Of a stretch of 64,000 nt of DNA, positions 23,213 through 34,186 are shown piece by piece (position 1 is the stretch's first letter; every line of letters starts with the position of its first letter). The stretch lies in contig NC_135242.1 in NCBI RefSeq assembly GCF_947623445.1, forward strand, positions 24,552,001 through 24,616,000, in the 5' to 3' direction. A program made the position numbers and the translations under genes. The stretch is from Clavelina lepadiformis. Taxonomy: Eukaryota > Chordata > Ascidiacea > Aplousobranchia > Clavelinidae. The notes beneath the pieces are model-generated. The model was not told the origin of the DNA. It ran no database searches and was given only the letters and a program-made list of their open reading frames with translations.

Positions 23213-23645
23213 CAGTAGAATAGGAACAGTTTACCGGTAATTTAAAATTGGATACAACAATTCGCATTTGCCACAAGTTTTCAAGCTGCCTGGGAACCAA
23301 ATCAACTGATTTCATGAGAACTTCTCGTGGGATGGAAGACATAACTTCTCGTATTCGCCCTTCCAATCTTGCATGAAGAGAGCACAAGTATGAAAGCATA
23401 ACTTTTTCTATTGATTTGATTTTCATGCAAGATGGCGCTCCTCCACATTGCGCTAGTGTTGCTCGTGATTGGTTGAATGTCCACTTCCCTGGGAGATTGG
23501 TGAGTTGTCGTGGTCCGCATCATTGGCCAGCCAGAAAATCTTACCTGGCACCCTGTGAGCTTGGAAGGGGGAATGGGAGAAGTCAGACCTTCCACTCATC
23601 AAGAATTTCTCATGAAATCAGTTGATTTGGTTCCCAGGCGTTATA
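23213..23645. mobile_element. Head-to-head mariner/Tc1-like relics, second copy
   Basis: Same structure as at 317-745. The plus-strand part (about 23413-23645) reads FMQDGAPPHCASVARDW. The minus-strand part (about 23400-23230) reads IREVMSSIPREVLMKSVDL. It was present before duplication A. Confidence 0.6.
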
Positions 23646-23653
23646 TACTAGAG

Positions 23654-23888
23654 CAGGGGTGTTCAAATGATTTCTGCCATGATCCACCACAGCCAAAGCT
23701 GACAATGTGATGATCCACTAAATACGAATAGTAAACATATTGGACATGCTTTAATTTTTATGGTGCTTTATTTATGTAAATGTACCCTACAACATATTAA
23801 TAACTTTTTAAAAGTCAAAAGTAAAGATCCACACAAAAAGTTGAAAAGATCCGCATCCGGATCGAGATCCGCCATTTGAACACCCCCG
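23654..23888. mobile_element. hAT-type MITE, 235 bp
   Basis: The ends are CAGGGGTGTTCAAATG and CATTTGAACACCCCCG, flanked by the exact 8-mer TACTAGAG at 23646-23653 and 23889-23896. There is no coding capacity. The matching site in duplicate copy 1 (742-759) looks like an excision scar rather than a virgin site. Confidence 0.88.
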
Positions 23889-23959
23889 TACTAGAGCATA
23901 TAACTCTTTCTATTGCTTCTGTTAGTACTGAATTACCTGGATCATCGTCTGTGATGTCA

Positions 23960-25430
23960 TAAAGTGTTTGAGGCGACGATGAAGTATTTGTTGTAGCGAG
24001 GGGAGGGCCTCTGTGAAGAAAGTATTTTTGAAATGTCAAAATTTAAGTTTTTAAATCTTTCTGCAAGTGTTATTGCAAAAAGAAGTTTGTACAACTATGT
24101 AACTGATATTTTACCCTTTTTATCCTTGAGTAGTTCTTTAACTTTTTCATCAAATGAACCTTCACCAAAGCTTTAGTAGAGTTTGCCGCCTATGCTTAAG
24201 CCTGTAATGTTCAACACAGCTTTGTGGCAAAAGCGACTTAAATTTCTTCAAAACCAGCCATGAATGAGTTTGTTCAATAAAATGAATTTGGAAATAAAAT
24301 TCATACTCAGCCAATCATCAGGTTCGAAGTCACTTTGAGTCTTAACTGGAACAATTATCTTTTCCAAGACCAAGCGAACAAGCGAACGAGCTAAATATAC
24401 ATCTGCTCACTAACTTTAACATATCAAGCAACGTTATGTCACTGGCCCAGTAACAAAACTTATATCAACACAGTGGTACAACTAATTAATCATTTTCAAC
24501 CTTGAAGCCATCTTCGAATATCAAAATAAATAAAAGTTAACACAACCAACCCTGTGAGCCACAGCTTTAGAGTCGAACTAGTTGTAACTCAGCATGATGT
24601 GTTGCTTCGTTTTATCTTGATCAGAGTCAAGGTCATTATTTGATTCACCGACTGCAAAAGCAATTGAAAAATGTTTGTATGAAAATGTGTTGAAATGCCT
24701 TTGTGGTAAGAACTAACAACAAGCTGCAGTCGTTGGCTGGTAACCCTCTTATAGGTCCCATTTCTTTACTTTGAATGTAACATGGCGATGGTTTCGGACC
24801 AACCTCAAACGGAACAGAGAAATCCTCCAGATTTATTTTGACACTAATTTGAGTTTAGGTGGCATTTCACTGGAATGTTTAAGCTTGTCCATGCAATAAA
24901 CATCTTGTAATCTTGAAGAGGACCAAAGTGTTCTGATAGCCAGCTTCCGAACTAAATATCGTTTGCAAGGGTAAATAGTAGCACAAGCGAAATCAATGAT
25001 AACAAAACGACTGGTTTGTCAATTGGACATCAGTTACAGTGCTTGTACTTCACTGACAAGCCATGCAATGCTTAGATATTAACACTAAGCAAAATCTGCA
25101 AATAGTAATTTTAACACATACAAAGACAACCAGTGCAACACACACTAGACATGCTAGTTTCCATCAGCTTGAAGTACCTTGACGAATATCAGGATGACTT
25201 TGGGGGTTGAAATCCCAACATTGAGTGGCAATGCTTTTCAGAGTATTTCAGATCTTCAGATCTTCAGGATTGCTTTCCAACGATGCTTCTAAGTCCCGAA
25301 GATAAATCTCTTCAGGCTTTTGTCCCGTCTCTTTGATCGATTAAAGGATCGAATCAAATGGAACTCCGTGAAATACCGGATGTCTGGTGATGATTTCGTA
25401 TCCAATCATCCCAAGACTGAAAATGGATGA
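23960..25430 (-). pseudogene. Kinase C-lobe and TIR remnants, copy 2
   Basis: The minus strand from about 25430 reads MIGYEIITRHPVFHG, then a stop after FDSIL, then DLEASLESNPEDLK. A related frame reads IATQCWDFNPQSHPDI, a typical kinase subdomain XI CW...P motif. Near 24640-24560 is HIMLSYN, a stop, then FDSKAVAHR, the first strand of a TIR domain with a nonsense change relative to copy 1. The following TIR core exon is largely deleted. The ORF-like tail RGPPLATTNTSSSPQTL near 24000 has a counterpart near 870. It is inactive as read. Confidence 0.55.
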
Positions 25431-25525
25431 ATTTGTTATATTATATATGTTGCAATGACTGCACAACAACATAAATTTGCAGATTGAACCGTCGTACAAT
25501 GTGAATATACTTAGCAGTTACATTA

Positions 25526-27114
25526 CACTGGTCGACATGATTTTTATTTTCTGGCAAAAATGGTGACTTCTAGGATAATTTGCTCACGCTGATTACGAAT
25601 ATGAAGTCGCTTTTTTTCTATCACGTCAAGATTTTTTATAATTTGTGATTTAAAATTTTGCACTTCACTACTAATAACAGCCTGTTGTATGAAGTATTCC
25701 TCATTGTTGGGTCATAATTACTATTGTCATAGCCATTATACATCATTGTGACGTCATAATAATTTTATTGTGATTAAACCAGGCTACATACAAACACATG
25801 TACAGTACCTTATGCCAGCTTGTGCGTATCAAAGTCAAGCCTAAAAGCTGTATTGTTGCACAATACAAATCAATTTGGTTCTATCCCTGTAGCTCATTCA
25901 ACTAGCATGAAGAAGTCTTACGAAAATATGAAACTTTTTCTTTTGAAGTTGCAATATAGCAGTCATACATGGAAAGTTTGCGTTGATTTTAAAGTCCTAA
26001 ATATGCTACTGGGTCAGCAATCTGGATTTACAAAGTACCCCTTGTTTTATGTGTGAATGGGACAGCCGTGACAGTAGAAATCATTGATTAAACGTGAGTG
26101 GCCGTTGAGGGAGTATCTTACACCAGGCTATAAAAAGTTTTACAGCCTGCTCTTATCGACAGATCTAATGTTATACTTCCACCATTACATATTAAACTGG
26201 GTCTCATGAAACAGTTTGTAAAAGCTCTCAACAAAGAAGGTGCATGTTTTAAATACATTCGGGAAAAGTTTCCTCACTTGAGTGCCGAGAAAGTTAAAGA
26301 GGGTGTATTTGTTGGACCTCAAATCAGACTCACCAAAGACCAGACAAACTCACCAAAGACCCCCAATTTCTTATTACCATGACGGATGTGGAAAAAAAAG
26401 CATGGCTCTCTTTCACCGAAGTTGTATCTAAATTTCTTGGAAATACTAAAGATCCGGATTACCAAAATATTGTAGAAAACATGTTGGTTTCTTATCAAGC
26501 ACTTGGATGTCTAATGAGTTTAAAGGTTCATTTTCTACACGCACATTTGGACAATTTTCCTAAAAACTTGGGTGACATGAGTGAGGAGCATAGTGAACGT
26601 TTTCACAAGGACATCAAAGCCATGGAAACGCGGTATCAAGGGCAATGGGATGTAACGATGATGGCGGACTACTGTTGGTGCCTGAAAAGCGACTGCGAGA
26701 ATAGTGAGGCTGCAAGAAAAGCTAAAAGAAGAAAATTCATGCCAAACACCTATAAGAAATAAGAAAGAAAAGCTGTTTGAATCAAAATTTTATTGAGCAA
26801 ATGAACATAATTATGTGCTACTGGGGTCTAGGGTTTAGGTTTAGAGGGTTAAGGTTTAAGCTAACAAAATCTCAAATCCAATTGAGTGTTGTAGGCTGTG
26901 TTTCGTTTCACGTATGGAGCTCTTGACCTGTAATAGGGCACAAGCGCCCTTAATACAACCGTTTTTGAGTAAAATTTTCATTCAATTTTTGCAAAAAAGT
27001 GTGACGTGATGGGTGAATTCTGACTGCAAATTCGGAATCAGCATAATCAAATTAGGTAAACTCAATTAATTGTTTGAGAAAAATAAAAAAAAAGTTGAAA
27101 AATGTCGCCTAGTG
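25526..27114 (+). mobile_element. 'CACTGG' DNA transposon, copy A (3-bp TTA target duplication)
   Basis: The left end is CACTGGTCGACAT. The right end, read inwards, is CACTAGGCGACAT. It is flanked by TTA at 25523-25525 and 27115-27117. Duplicate A copy 1 has the empty site, with a single TTA at 2169-2171 in otherwise matching sequence. Inside are pieces of one protein family also found in the element at 46988-49966. CACTG ends plus a 3-bp duplication resemble CMC/EnSpm-type elements, but the protein pieces are not ones I can tie to that superfamily. Confidence 0.8.
25820..26762 (+). pseudogene. Orphan transposon ORF family, degraded copy A
   Basis: Three pieces in different frames form one protein in order. 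About 25820-26045 contains SSLKAVLLHNTNQFGSIPVA, then KVCVDFKVLNMLLGQQSGFTK, followed after a frame shift by CFMCEWDSRDSRNH. About 26170-26345 contains LPPLHIKLGLMKQFVKALNK and KEGVFVGPQIR. About 26379-26762 contains AWLSFTEVVSKFLGNTKD, then VHFLHAHLDNFPKNLGDMSE and RFHKDIKAMETRYQGQWD, ending in a basic tail. The CxxC...H insert between acidic blocks and the late E...RFH block suggest an RNase H-fold DDE-type transposase; that is an inference. Similar uncharacterised proteins are, to my knowledge, common in arthropods and cnidarians. Frameshifts and a missing N-terminus make this copy inactive. Confidence 0.7.
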
Positions 27115-28057
27115 TTATTCATTATGACAGACTTTGTTTGCATTAAGTTACATTATCTCCTCTGTTTCTCTGGAAATAAAGCCGCATCTTACATATATTG
27201 GCGCTTAAAAATCAGGCAGCAACTAATCTTATTACTGAAAGCAGTTCTTCACACAGAGAAACTTGTAAGTTACTTATAATAGCACAATTTCTACATCGAT
27301 CACTACAAATTCCTATGATTCATATTTTCATATTTAACATCTAAGTTTGTGTATATATAAACATGTTGTATGGTGGCAATTCAATTGCATTGCATCATAT
27401 TTTCTTTCCCGGAATTATTCTGTTTATTCATAATTGGCATAATCTACTACATACACTAGCAGCACAGTATCCATTTTACACATCGAGACAGTAACATCTG
27501 ACATAAACTTCAAGTGTAACAGAAAAAAAAGTTTGTACGGCCCAAAGCAATTTAAGTCAAAACTTGGTTGTCACATGCATTTTGTCATAACAGTTTATGC
27601 AGAGCGGTGCAAAAAAAACTTTTGGGCAAGTACCGGTAAAGCATGCAAAGAAATATATAATTAATTTTGAAATTATCGGCAACTTTTGTAGCACTTTCTG
27701 CCATATTTGAACATCTGATTTGTTAGTTCATTGTCTCTCAGTTTAACAATCAATAAAAGTGCATTTTGTTTTAATCTGTATTAATTTATTTGCAATGACA
27801 GGTCGCATATATAAGCACTTCTTTCCAATTCTATTTGTGGTGCTATTATAGGCAATCTCTAGTGTATGTCTACTCTTCAGCTCAGGAATTATTTCCACAG
27901 AAACACAGCTATGAAAACACTTATTGCAATATTTTGAATAGCAAGAGCTGGTAAGTACGTGGGGAATCAAAGCAAACCAACCTCACCTGTATATATCCAT
28001 TTCTGCAGTTCTTTTCAGCAAGAGATTCTTCAAGAACTCTGGAGCAGTGTAGTAAGG

Positions 28058-28385
28058 AGTGTGTTGTGTATTTATTGCACCATCTACTGATACTGAGCCA
28101 AATCTGATGTTAACAGGATATTTTGAGGCTTCAGGTTTCCATGAAAAAATGATTTTGTTGCATCGTAGTAATGCAGATATGACAATGCATCTGCAATTTC
28201 ATAAACAGGGTATTTCTGCAACATGTTTAGACATCAACAGATTCTCAAGGTTGCCGCTATCCACACACTCCATGATGATGTCAATGCAGTTGGCCCATTT
28301 CGTAGTTCCAACGATTTGCACGATGTTGTTGTGATGTAAGTGATAAAGAACATCGATCTCTCGTTGAATCCTAAACATATACTCA
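28058..28385 (-). pseudogene. Kinase N-/mid-lobe remnant, copy 2
   Basis: The minus strand reads REIDVLYHLHHNNIVQIVGT, then TTKWANCIDIIMECVDSG (open here, unlike copy 1), NLENLLMSKHVAEI, and then FFHGNLKPQNILLTSDL. In the next frame RFGSVSVDGAINTQHTPYYT leads to the APE motif and a GT donor after MDIYR. The DFG segment is collapsed between two similar CAGATTTGG-type strings, as in copy 1. HGN again stands in place of HRD. Confidence 0.65.
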
Positions 28386-29207
28386 CATAATGAACACTCA
28401 TATCATGTTAATGATCGTGACGCGACACCTTATCGAAAGACACTTTATCGAACGACACTTAATCGAACGACACTTTATCGAAAGACACTTAATCGAACGA
28501 CACCTGATCGAAACGACACCTGATCGAAACGACAGTTGATCGAACGACACTTTATCGAACCGAAAGTTGATCAAACGACACTTTATCGAACCGACAGTTA
28601 ATCAAAACGACAGTTGATCGAACGACACTTTATCGAACCGACAGTTCAAGCAAGATGTTTGCGTGTTTCTCAAACATTGAAACAATGGGTCATTGTGATG
28701 TTCAGCTATCTGTCCATGTTTGTTTGATAAAGTTGGATTTTGTAATTTTTGAGATATTGTGATATTTATATAATTTTGCTCTCTCTCCGCATTGAAACGT
28801 ATTACTCATTTACGCACCAATAACTTGACTAACTATTCTTTTTCGTTCTCTTTTCACAGCGGGGGCGCGGCGTAACAAGAAGAATTTATAGAAATGTGTC
28901 ACTTTTAGAAATGCTTAATTTATACTAAATTCACTTTCTTCAGTTTTACAATTATGATGTATACAGGAAGCCAGATGATGTTTCTACTAACCTGTAATAA
29001 TCTCATCAGTCTACGACGCATAGGTTTCTAGTAATTAACGATTGCAAATGTGTGTGCGGGGTTGGCCACACCTAGTTTTTTTTAGTAAACTCGCGAGCCT
29101 GGTTAGGATAGGGTTAAAAGATCCACAATTTATTGAAACAACTGACAACATGCACTGTTAAAAGCACGACAACTGACGAAGTGCACATTTCAATCGCATT
29201 CATTTAA

Positions 29208-29570
29208 TTACAAGTTGTGTGCAATTGCTCGAAGATAACTTTTTATGTCCATATTTGTTGAGTCATAATTTTCAACTATACTCTTCAGCCGTTGGTTGAC
29301 CGCGTCGTAGCGCTTCTTCCGAGGTGGGCCATCGATTCCAGCACTCAATTGCTCAATTAACATTTCGTTGGAACCTTGTTCCCGCTTAATTTTTTTGACG
29401 AGTCTTCGAAGCGTCAAATGGGATAATGAGACACGCTTGCTGAAAGCATTGTGCCATCCTTCAATGCTATTATTCGTTCGTGGAAGGTCATCTTGAACCC
29501 GGTGGAAAACATTCCAACACCGGATAGGAAATAGAGGTTGACAACGATTCCTGCGACACAATCGTCCAAT
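29208..29570 (-). pseudogene. MULE transposase C-terminal remnant
   Basis: The minus-strand frame reads WIGRLCRRNRCQPLFPIRCW, then DLPRTNNSIEGWHNAFSKRV, then LRRLVKKIKREQGSN and PPRKKRYDAVNQRLK, ending at a stop at 29208. PRTNNSxEGWHxxF is a signature of the C-terminal part of MULE transposases, including the last catalytic Glu in EGWH. The N-terminal parts with the first two aspartates and the zinc finger are not found, so the element is non-autonomous. Confidence 0.8.
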
Positions 29571-29709
29571 CCAAGTAGTTTCATTTACTTACCTGATGCC
29601 TCATTAATACAATAATTCACACTCACTTCAGTACATTGACTCTGCAATCTCAATCGTACCAATCACAAGAAGAGCAAAATATCTGTATTCACACTTCAAC
29701 AACACAGCA

Positions 29710-29898
29710 TTAAAGTGACACTTGATGCTGCTTGCTTTGTGAAAGTTTTTCAACATCTGGTGACAAGTCATATGAAGCAAGAACCAGAACATTTTCTAAA
29801 TAGGCGTCGGAAATGCGTGATCTTAGCTTGCTTTTCGTGAATTTCATTGTTGAAAATATTTGTTCACATGTGTACGTGCTACCAAGCATCGAAGCCAT
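29710..29898 (-). pseudogene. hAT transposase dimerisation-domain fragment
   Basis: The frame reads MASMLGSTYTCEQIFSTMKF, then TKSKLRSRISDAYLENVLVL. This matches the C-terminal hAT dimerisation region as found in ZBED5/GTF2IRD2-type proteins (GSTYxCEQxFSxMKxxKSK...RxxLxDxxLexvL). It lies within the MULE and is presumably a nested fragment. No hAT ends could be assigned. Confidence 0.65.
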
Positions 29899-30654
29899 TT
29901 ATTTTGCGCTGTCGGTCAAGCTGGGATAAAGACTACTTTCAAGAAGCTACTTTGTGTAAAACTCAGGCAGCGACATGCCCCTTGCTATTAAATTTTGCCT
30001 TCAATTCCTTACTCTTTGTATCTATAATGACTAGTCTAGTCTACTGTACAGACAATCTCGTACTTAGTAATTCTCGTGCGTATTCTTGTGATATCTTATT
30101 AATATGTGGGCGGGCCGGCCGCCATGCGAAATCGAACACTTTATGATACAAATATAAAATATAGATATAAAATATAAATCGTCAACTTTATGATATATAC
30201 ATCACAATTCATTAATGCACACCATTACAAAGACTGCACATCACAATGGCTCATTGTTTCAATGTTTGAGAAACACGCAAAAATCTTGCTTGAACTGTCG
30301 GTTCGATAAAGTGTCGTTCGATCAACTGTCGTTTTGATTAACTGTCGGTTCGATAAAGTGTCGTTCGATCAGCTGTCGTTTCGATAAAGTGTCGTTCGAT
30401 CAACTGTCGGCTCGATTAACTGTCGTTCGATAAAGTGTCTTTCGATCAGCTGTCGTTTCGATCAGGTGTCGTTCGATAAAGTGTCTTTCGATAAAGTGTC
30501 TTTCGATAAGGTGTCGTAGTACCGTTAATGATGTGGTCATATTGGAACACATGGTATGAGAGAGAATACAAAATATTTTCAAAAAAATTGCAATTGCTTA
30601 TACCTTGCCAATGTATGCACTGAATTAACTAATTTAATTTGACTGCCACTTACT

Positions 30655-30713
30655 CTTTCAGTGTTTCATTCTGCTTTTCTAGTGACCCCTTGCACACAAA
30701 AACACTTGACTGC
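30655..30713 (-). pseudogene. Kinase first block, copy 2, cut by a LINE
   Basis: The minus-strand sequence matches the part of copy 1 that encodes VAVKCF and the following GSLEKQNETLKE frame. Only the 3' half of that block is here. It is interrupted at about 30713 by reverse-transcriptase sequence. The same frame change seen in copy 1 is present, so it predates the duplication. Confidence 0.55.
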
Positions 30714-31061
30714 ATCATCTTCATTTACGTAAATGACTTTAAAAATTGTCTAACAAAAATGGATGCAATTATGTTTACTGATGACACTAATCTGGTCAAA
30801 CAAGACAAAAATATCAATAAGTTAGTAAAGAAATTTGTAGAGGAATTGGTTACTGACCAAAAATGGTTTATAAGCAACAGGCTCACTCCGAAATTGGCCA
30901 AAACCAATTTCATGGTGTTTAAAACCAAACCCAGCCATAAATCTGATACTATTGAACTCCACCTGAAAGAAAAATTTACTTTAATCCATAAATTTAGGCA
31001 ACAAAATTTACCCTCTTGTTATAAAGACTTTTTTGATGAAAAACCATACATAAAAAACTAG
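30714..31061 (+). mobile_element. LINE reverse-transcriptase fragment
   Basis: The plus-strand frame reads IFIYVNDFKNCLTKMDAIMF, then TDDTNLVKQDKNINKL, then WFISNRLTPKLAKTNFMVFK. This is the catalytic palm region of a Jockey/CR1-type LINE reverse transcriptase, with TDD where FADD is usual. No endonuclease or ORF1 is present. The insertion point is inside the kinase remnant of duplication A copy 2. Copy 1 is uninterrupted there (about 3718). Confidence 0.8.
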
Positions 31062-34000
31062 AAATAGTTGTAATCTTACACTTTACCTTTTTCTGGCAAG
31101 CAGGTCACTGAACAGACTTTCAAATGTTGTGAACCAAAACAATGGCATAGGCCTAATTCGATAATTTTAATCTACTGCTCTTTTTAGTAACAAACTAAAA
31201 GTATATTTTAAACATATTAAATAAAACTAACTTGTGCATGTTTAATCATTGTTTCGTTCTAAACGGTTTTACGGTATCACCTAATTTCACTAATGGACTT
31301 CCGTCGGCCCGACAAAGAGCTTTAGACCGCGTAAGAACGGGACGTCTAGCTTGCTACTCGTCAGCGGAGCTACAATCGCTATAGCAAGAAGCCGTCGGGC
31401 CGACAACGACGTGTTATCTGGGTTGGAAGGGGTCAGGTTTTGGTACCACCCCGGAACAAAGTTGGCACAAAACCGACGGTACATTTTTTGCCAAATAGTG
31501 GTACCGACGGCACTTTCAAAGTAGCGACTGTCCCCCTCTGCATATAATCAATCTTTTTTCCATGTTGATGGGGCGACCGCATCGCAATTCAAAATGACCT
31601 CGGGGAATAATCTTTACGAAAAGGCCAAGGTTCAAATGATGAGTCTATGAAGCAGAATTAGTTATCAAAGAATGTTACACTGGTGGTTGCATATTCCGTC
31701 GTATATTTTAAGCTGGGATGTAAATTGTTGAACTGAGTTAAAAAAGTATTGGCTTGCTTTCCTACGTTGCAAAAAATATGGTTGTGTTGTTAAAGCCTAC
31801 ATACAAGAAATAGGTTTTGGGTTCGAAGTCAATTTTTTTCAAGTAGCTTAACTTATGTTCTACTTCCGCGAGTGTATAGGGCCGATTGGGTTGCCCATGA
31901 CTACGCTATCAATCAGATGAAAATAGCATACGAAGCCATGAGACGGTCTGTCAACATAAGATGGATGAATAAAAATTCAGGGATTATTATTAGCAACAAG
32001 CATCTTCATTTTGACAATTAACCAGGTGTGCCTTGTTGGGCATCTCATAATGGAGATTCTGCTTGGCCAGTTTTATCTAATCTTTGAAGACATATTTCCA
32101 CACGGTTGCACACAACTGACAAAACATCAATAATCGGGATTGGCTTACCTGACTATATTATTTCAATAACAAGTTTGTAAGCAGGAAACCTAAAGAGGGA
32201 ATTCATAGCCCATATAGCTAGCTTACAAGTCTTGTTCCTCTATTTTGAAGTTCTAATGGCAAGAAAGACAAAATAAAAATTAAACAGTACTAAAGACAAC
32301 AATCAAAGGCTAACAATGGTGAAAAATTGCCTTCATTGTTGCTCACTGCAAAGCACATGACGAGATATTGTCACCTGCAGTCAGAAAACAATGACCCAAA
32401 GACTGAGATAAAAAACTCGCACAGATAAACAAAAGGCTGTCGCCGTCACACTAACTGCAGACAATAGCTGCTCGAAACAAAAAAGATAGATACCGTACAG
32501 CTAGTAGTTTGTAAAAATCTTTTGCTGAAGAATAACTAGCGTTAATTACAGCGTTGAAAACTATTAGCGCTAACACAGCTGCCCGGGTAAAAATTGCCGA
32601 AGTTATTCGAGATGCTTGCAATTTACAAACAAAGCAAACCCCCAATATAAACAAGTTACGAAATGATAGTGTCGCTAAAGAAAAAAATAAAAGCAAAAGC
32701 CATCTTTAAATTTATGAAAGATAAAGTTTTATGTGAAAAAAATGACGAAATATAAAAAAATGGTTACTGTGCGTTCACGTGGAATGCGTTAAACTTGATT
32801 CATTATAACCCATTGCAACCACGACAAGGAAAAAGAAGTTCTAAGATGGATTCGAAAACACGAGGTAAATAGAGTTTGCTTGCATTGAAAATGTTTTTGC
32901 GCTGTATTTCTATACTGTTCTCGATAGTAGGAAGTTTAAGATTAAGAATTGAAAACGTAACGTCTTAACATTTTCAGAACTTTGCGGTTGTTTTTAGACC
33001 GATTTTTGGGTAAAGTTTTAGGATAGTTTAAAAAAATTAGTTCTATTTTAACGCAAAACGTGATAAGTTTTCACATATTAACCATAACAGAAAGGCATGT
33101 TCGGCTATTTACAAAGGAAAACCAATAAATGTTTGGCGATGACAATTTTGTTAAAAAGATGTGGTCATATCAATTTATAACGTGTTCAATAAAAAGCACA
33201 AGGTAGGAAGCTTTAAATTCTAAATTTACCCTCACATTCACTTGGGCAAATAATAATGGTTGATATTTGAATGGTAGATACGGGTACGCAATTCGCAAGT
33301 ATTTTCTAAGCTATCTGCCAGAAATTTTATCGCTTTAGGAAATACTCGAAGTAGAATAATTAGTTTATTAAACTTTTGAGTTTTTGCATGTTCGGTTCCT
33401 ATATGTAGGTAGTAGACCTCAAAGTGTTTTATCTTTTTTTATAGATCAGCATTTTTGATATTGACAACACTGGTAATATTTACCTAGTGTAGCTTTTTCT
33501 GCTGTGCCTTCTGCGTACTCCTCTGCTCAATCCTGACCCGGTTTCTTGGATACCGAAACCGTACAAAGGCATAGGCCGAGGCTACGGCTTGGTTGGGCCG
33601 GGCACAGCGTTGGGGTAACGGCAGTAGCTTACTTTTGAGGACTTCGGTAGACTATAATGGAGACATAGTAATTTAAAGTCGAGCCACGCCCATGTTTCCG
33701 TTTTAAAATTTAATATCGTACGGTACCGGTCTGCTAGGGTATTAGGCCTAGGCCTATTTATTTTTCGCCTTTGACTGTCCAGATCTGTCAATACCCGGCC
33801 TAGGCTATGGAACAAATTTTGGTAGAAAGTGCAGCAGTTTTTGACAAGAAACCGTGAGTTTAAGAATCCTAGGCGTATAGCTTAGTTGTATAGTTTTTGC
33901 TTTACGGTCAGACCTTACTGCCGTGCTGGTGTGCATTTAACTCTTCGTTTATTTATTACAACTATGTACTGCCGTTAAATTGCCTTTATACCGTCGAATT

Positions 34001-34182
34001 TAACTTGTTTGCTTGTGTGAATTTCTGTATGACTGCGTGTTTTGATGTGAAAGTCAGAAAGTCCACATTCGTGTGAGTGCACGCCACACTTTGCACTGGC
34101 CTAGTGATGTAGGGGTAGTGGCTAAAACAGCTGAACATTGACTTTTGTTACTCAATCATTTTTTTCTTCATTTCTGCTCTCA
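31062..34182. other. Intergenic; one inverted-repeat patch, no gene recognised
   Basis: About 31290-31420 contains an inverted GTCGGCCCGAC / GTCGGGCCGAC pair, possibly the remains of a small element. The rest has only short frames without domains or convincing splice structure. Confidence 0.4.
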
Positions 34183-34186
34183 CATC
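34183..34186. repeat. Gypsy target-site duplication, left (CATC)
   Basis: CATC here and at 43101-43104 flank the full element. If the LTR is instead trimmed to TG...CA, the ends shift by 2 bp. Confidence 0.7.

Larger units (their letters stand above)
28416..30523. mobile_element. MULE transposon with ~285-bp tandem-repeat inverted ends
   Basis: It is flanked by the 9-bp duplication GTTAATGAT at 28407-28415 and 30524-30532. Duplicate A copy 1 has the single uninterrupted site at 3526-3534. Both ends (about 28416-28701 and 30238-30523) are inverted copies made of repeated units such as TTATCGAACGACACT and TGATCGAACGACAG with variants, followed by a shared unique arm ending CATTGTGATGT. The 9-bp duplication, long inverted ends and the transposase remnant inside identify it as Mutator-like. 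Confidence 0.9.
23079..30713. repeat. Segmental duplication A, copy 2
   Basis: Partner of 1-3720 in the same orientation. It is expanded by an hAT MITE (23654-23888), an unpaired ~430-bp stretch (about 24607-25040), a CACTGG transposon (25526-27114), a MULE (28416-30523) and, at its end, a LINE fragment starting near 30714. It has lost a stretch equivalent to about 1250-1435 of copy 1, which removes most of the TIR core. Confidence 0.85.

Noticed and set aside
28416-28660. Array of short regular repeats that could suggest CRISPR
   Set aside because: Units are adjacent without unique spacers, vary among themselves, and occur inverted at the other end of a transposon. The DNA is eukaryotic.
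31290-31484. Possible tRNA-like GC-rich inverted repeat
   Set aside because: The GTCGGCCCGAC arms do not make a cloverleaf and there are no A/B box motifs. I found no convincing tRNA or rRNA in the window.
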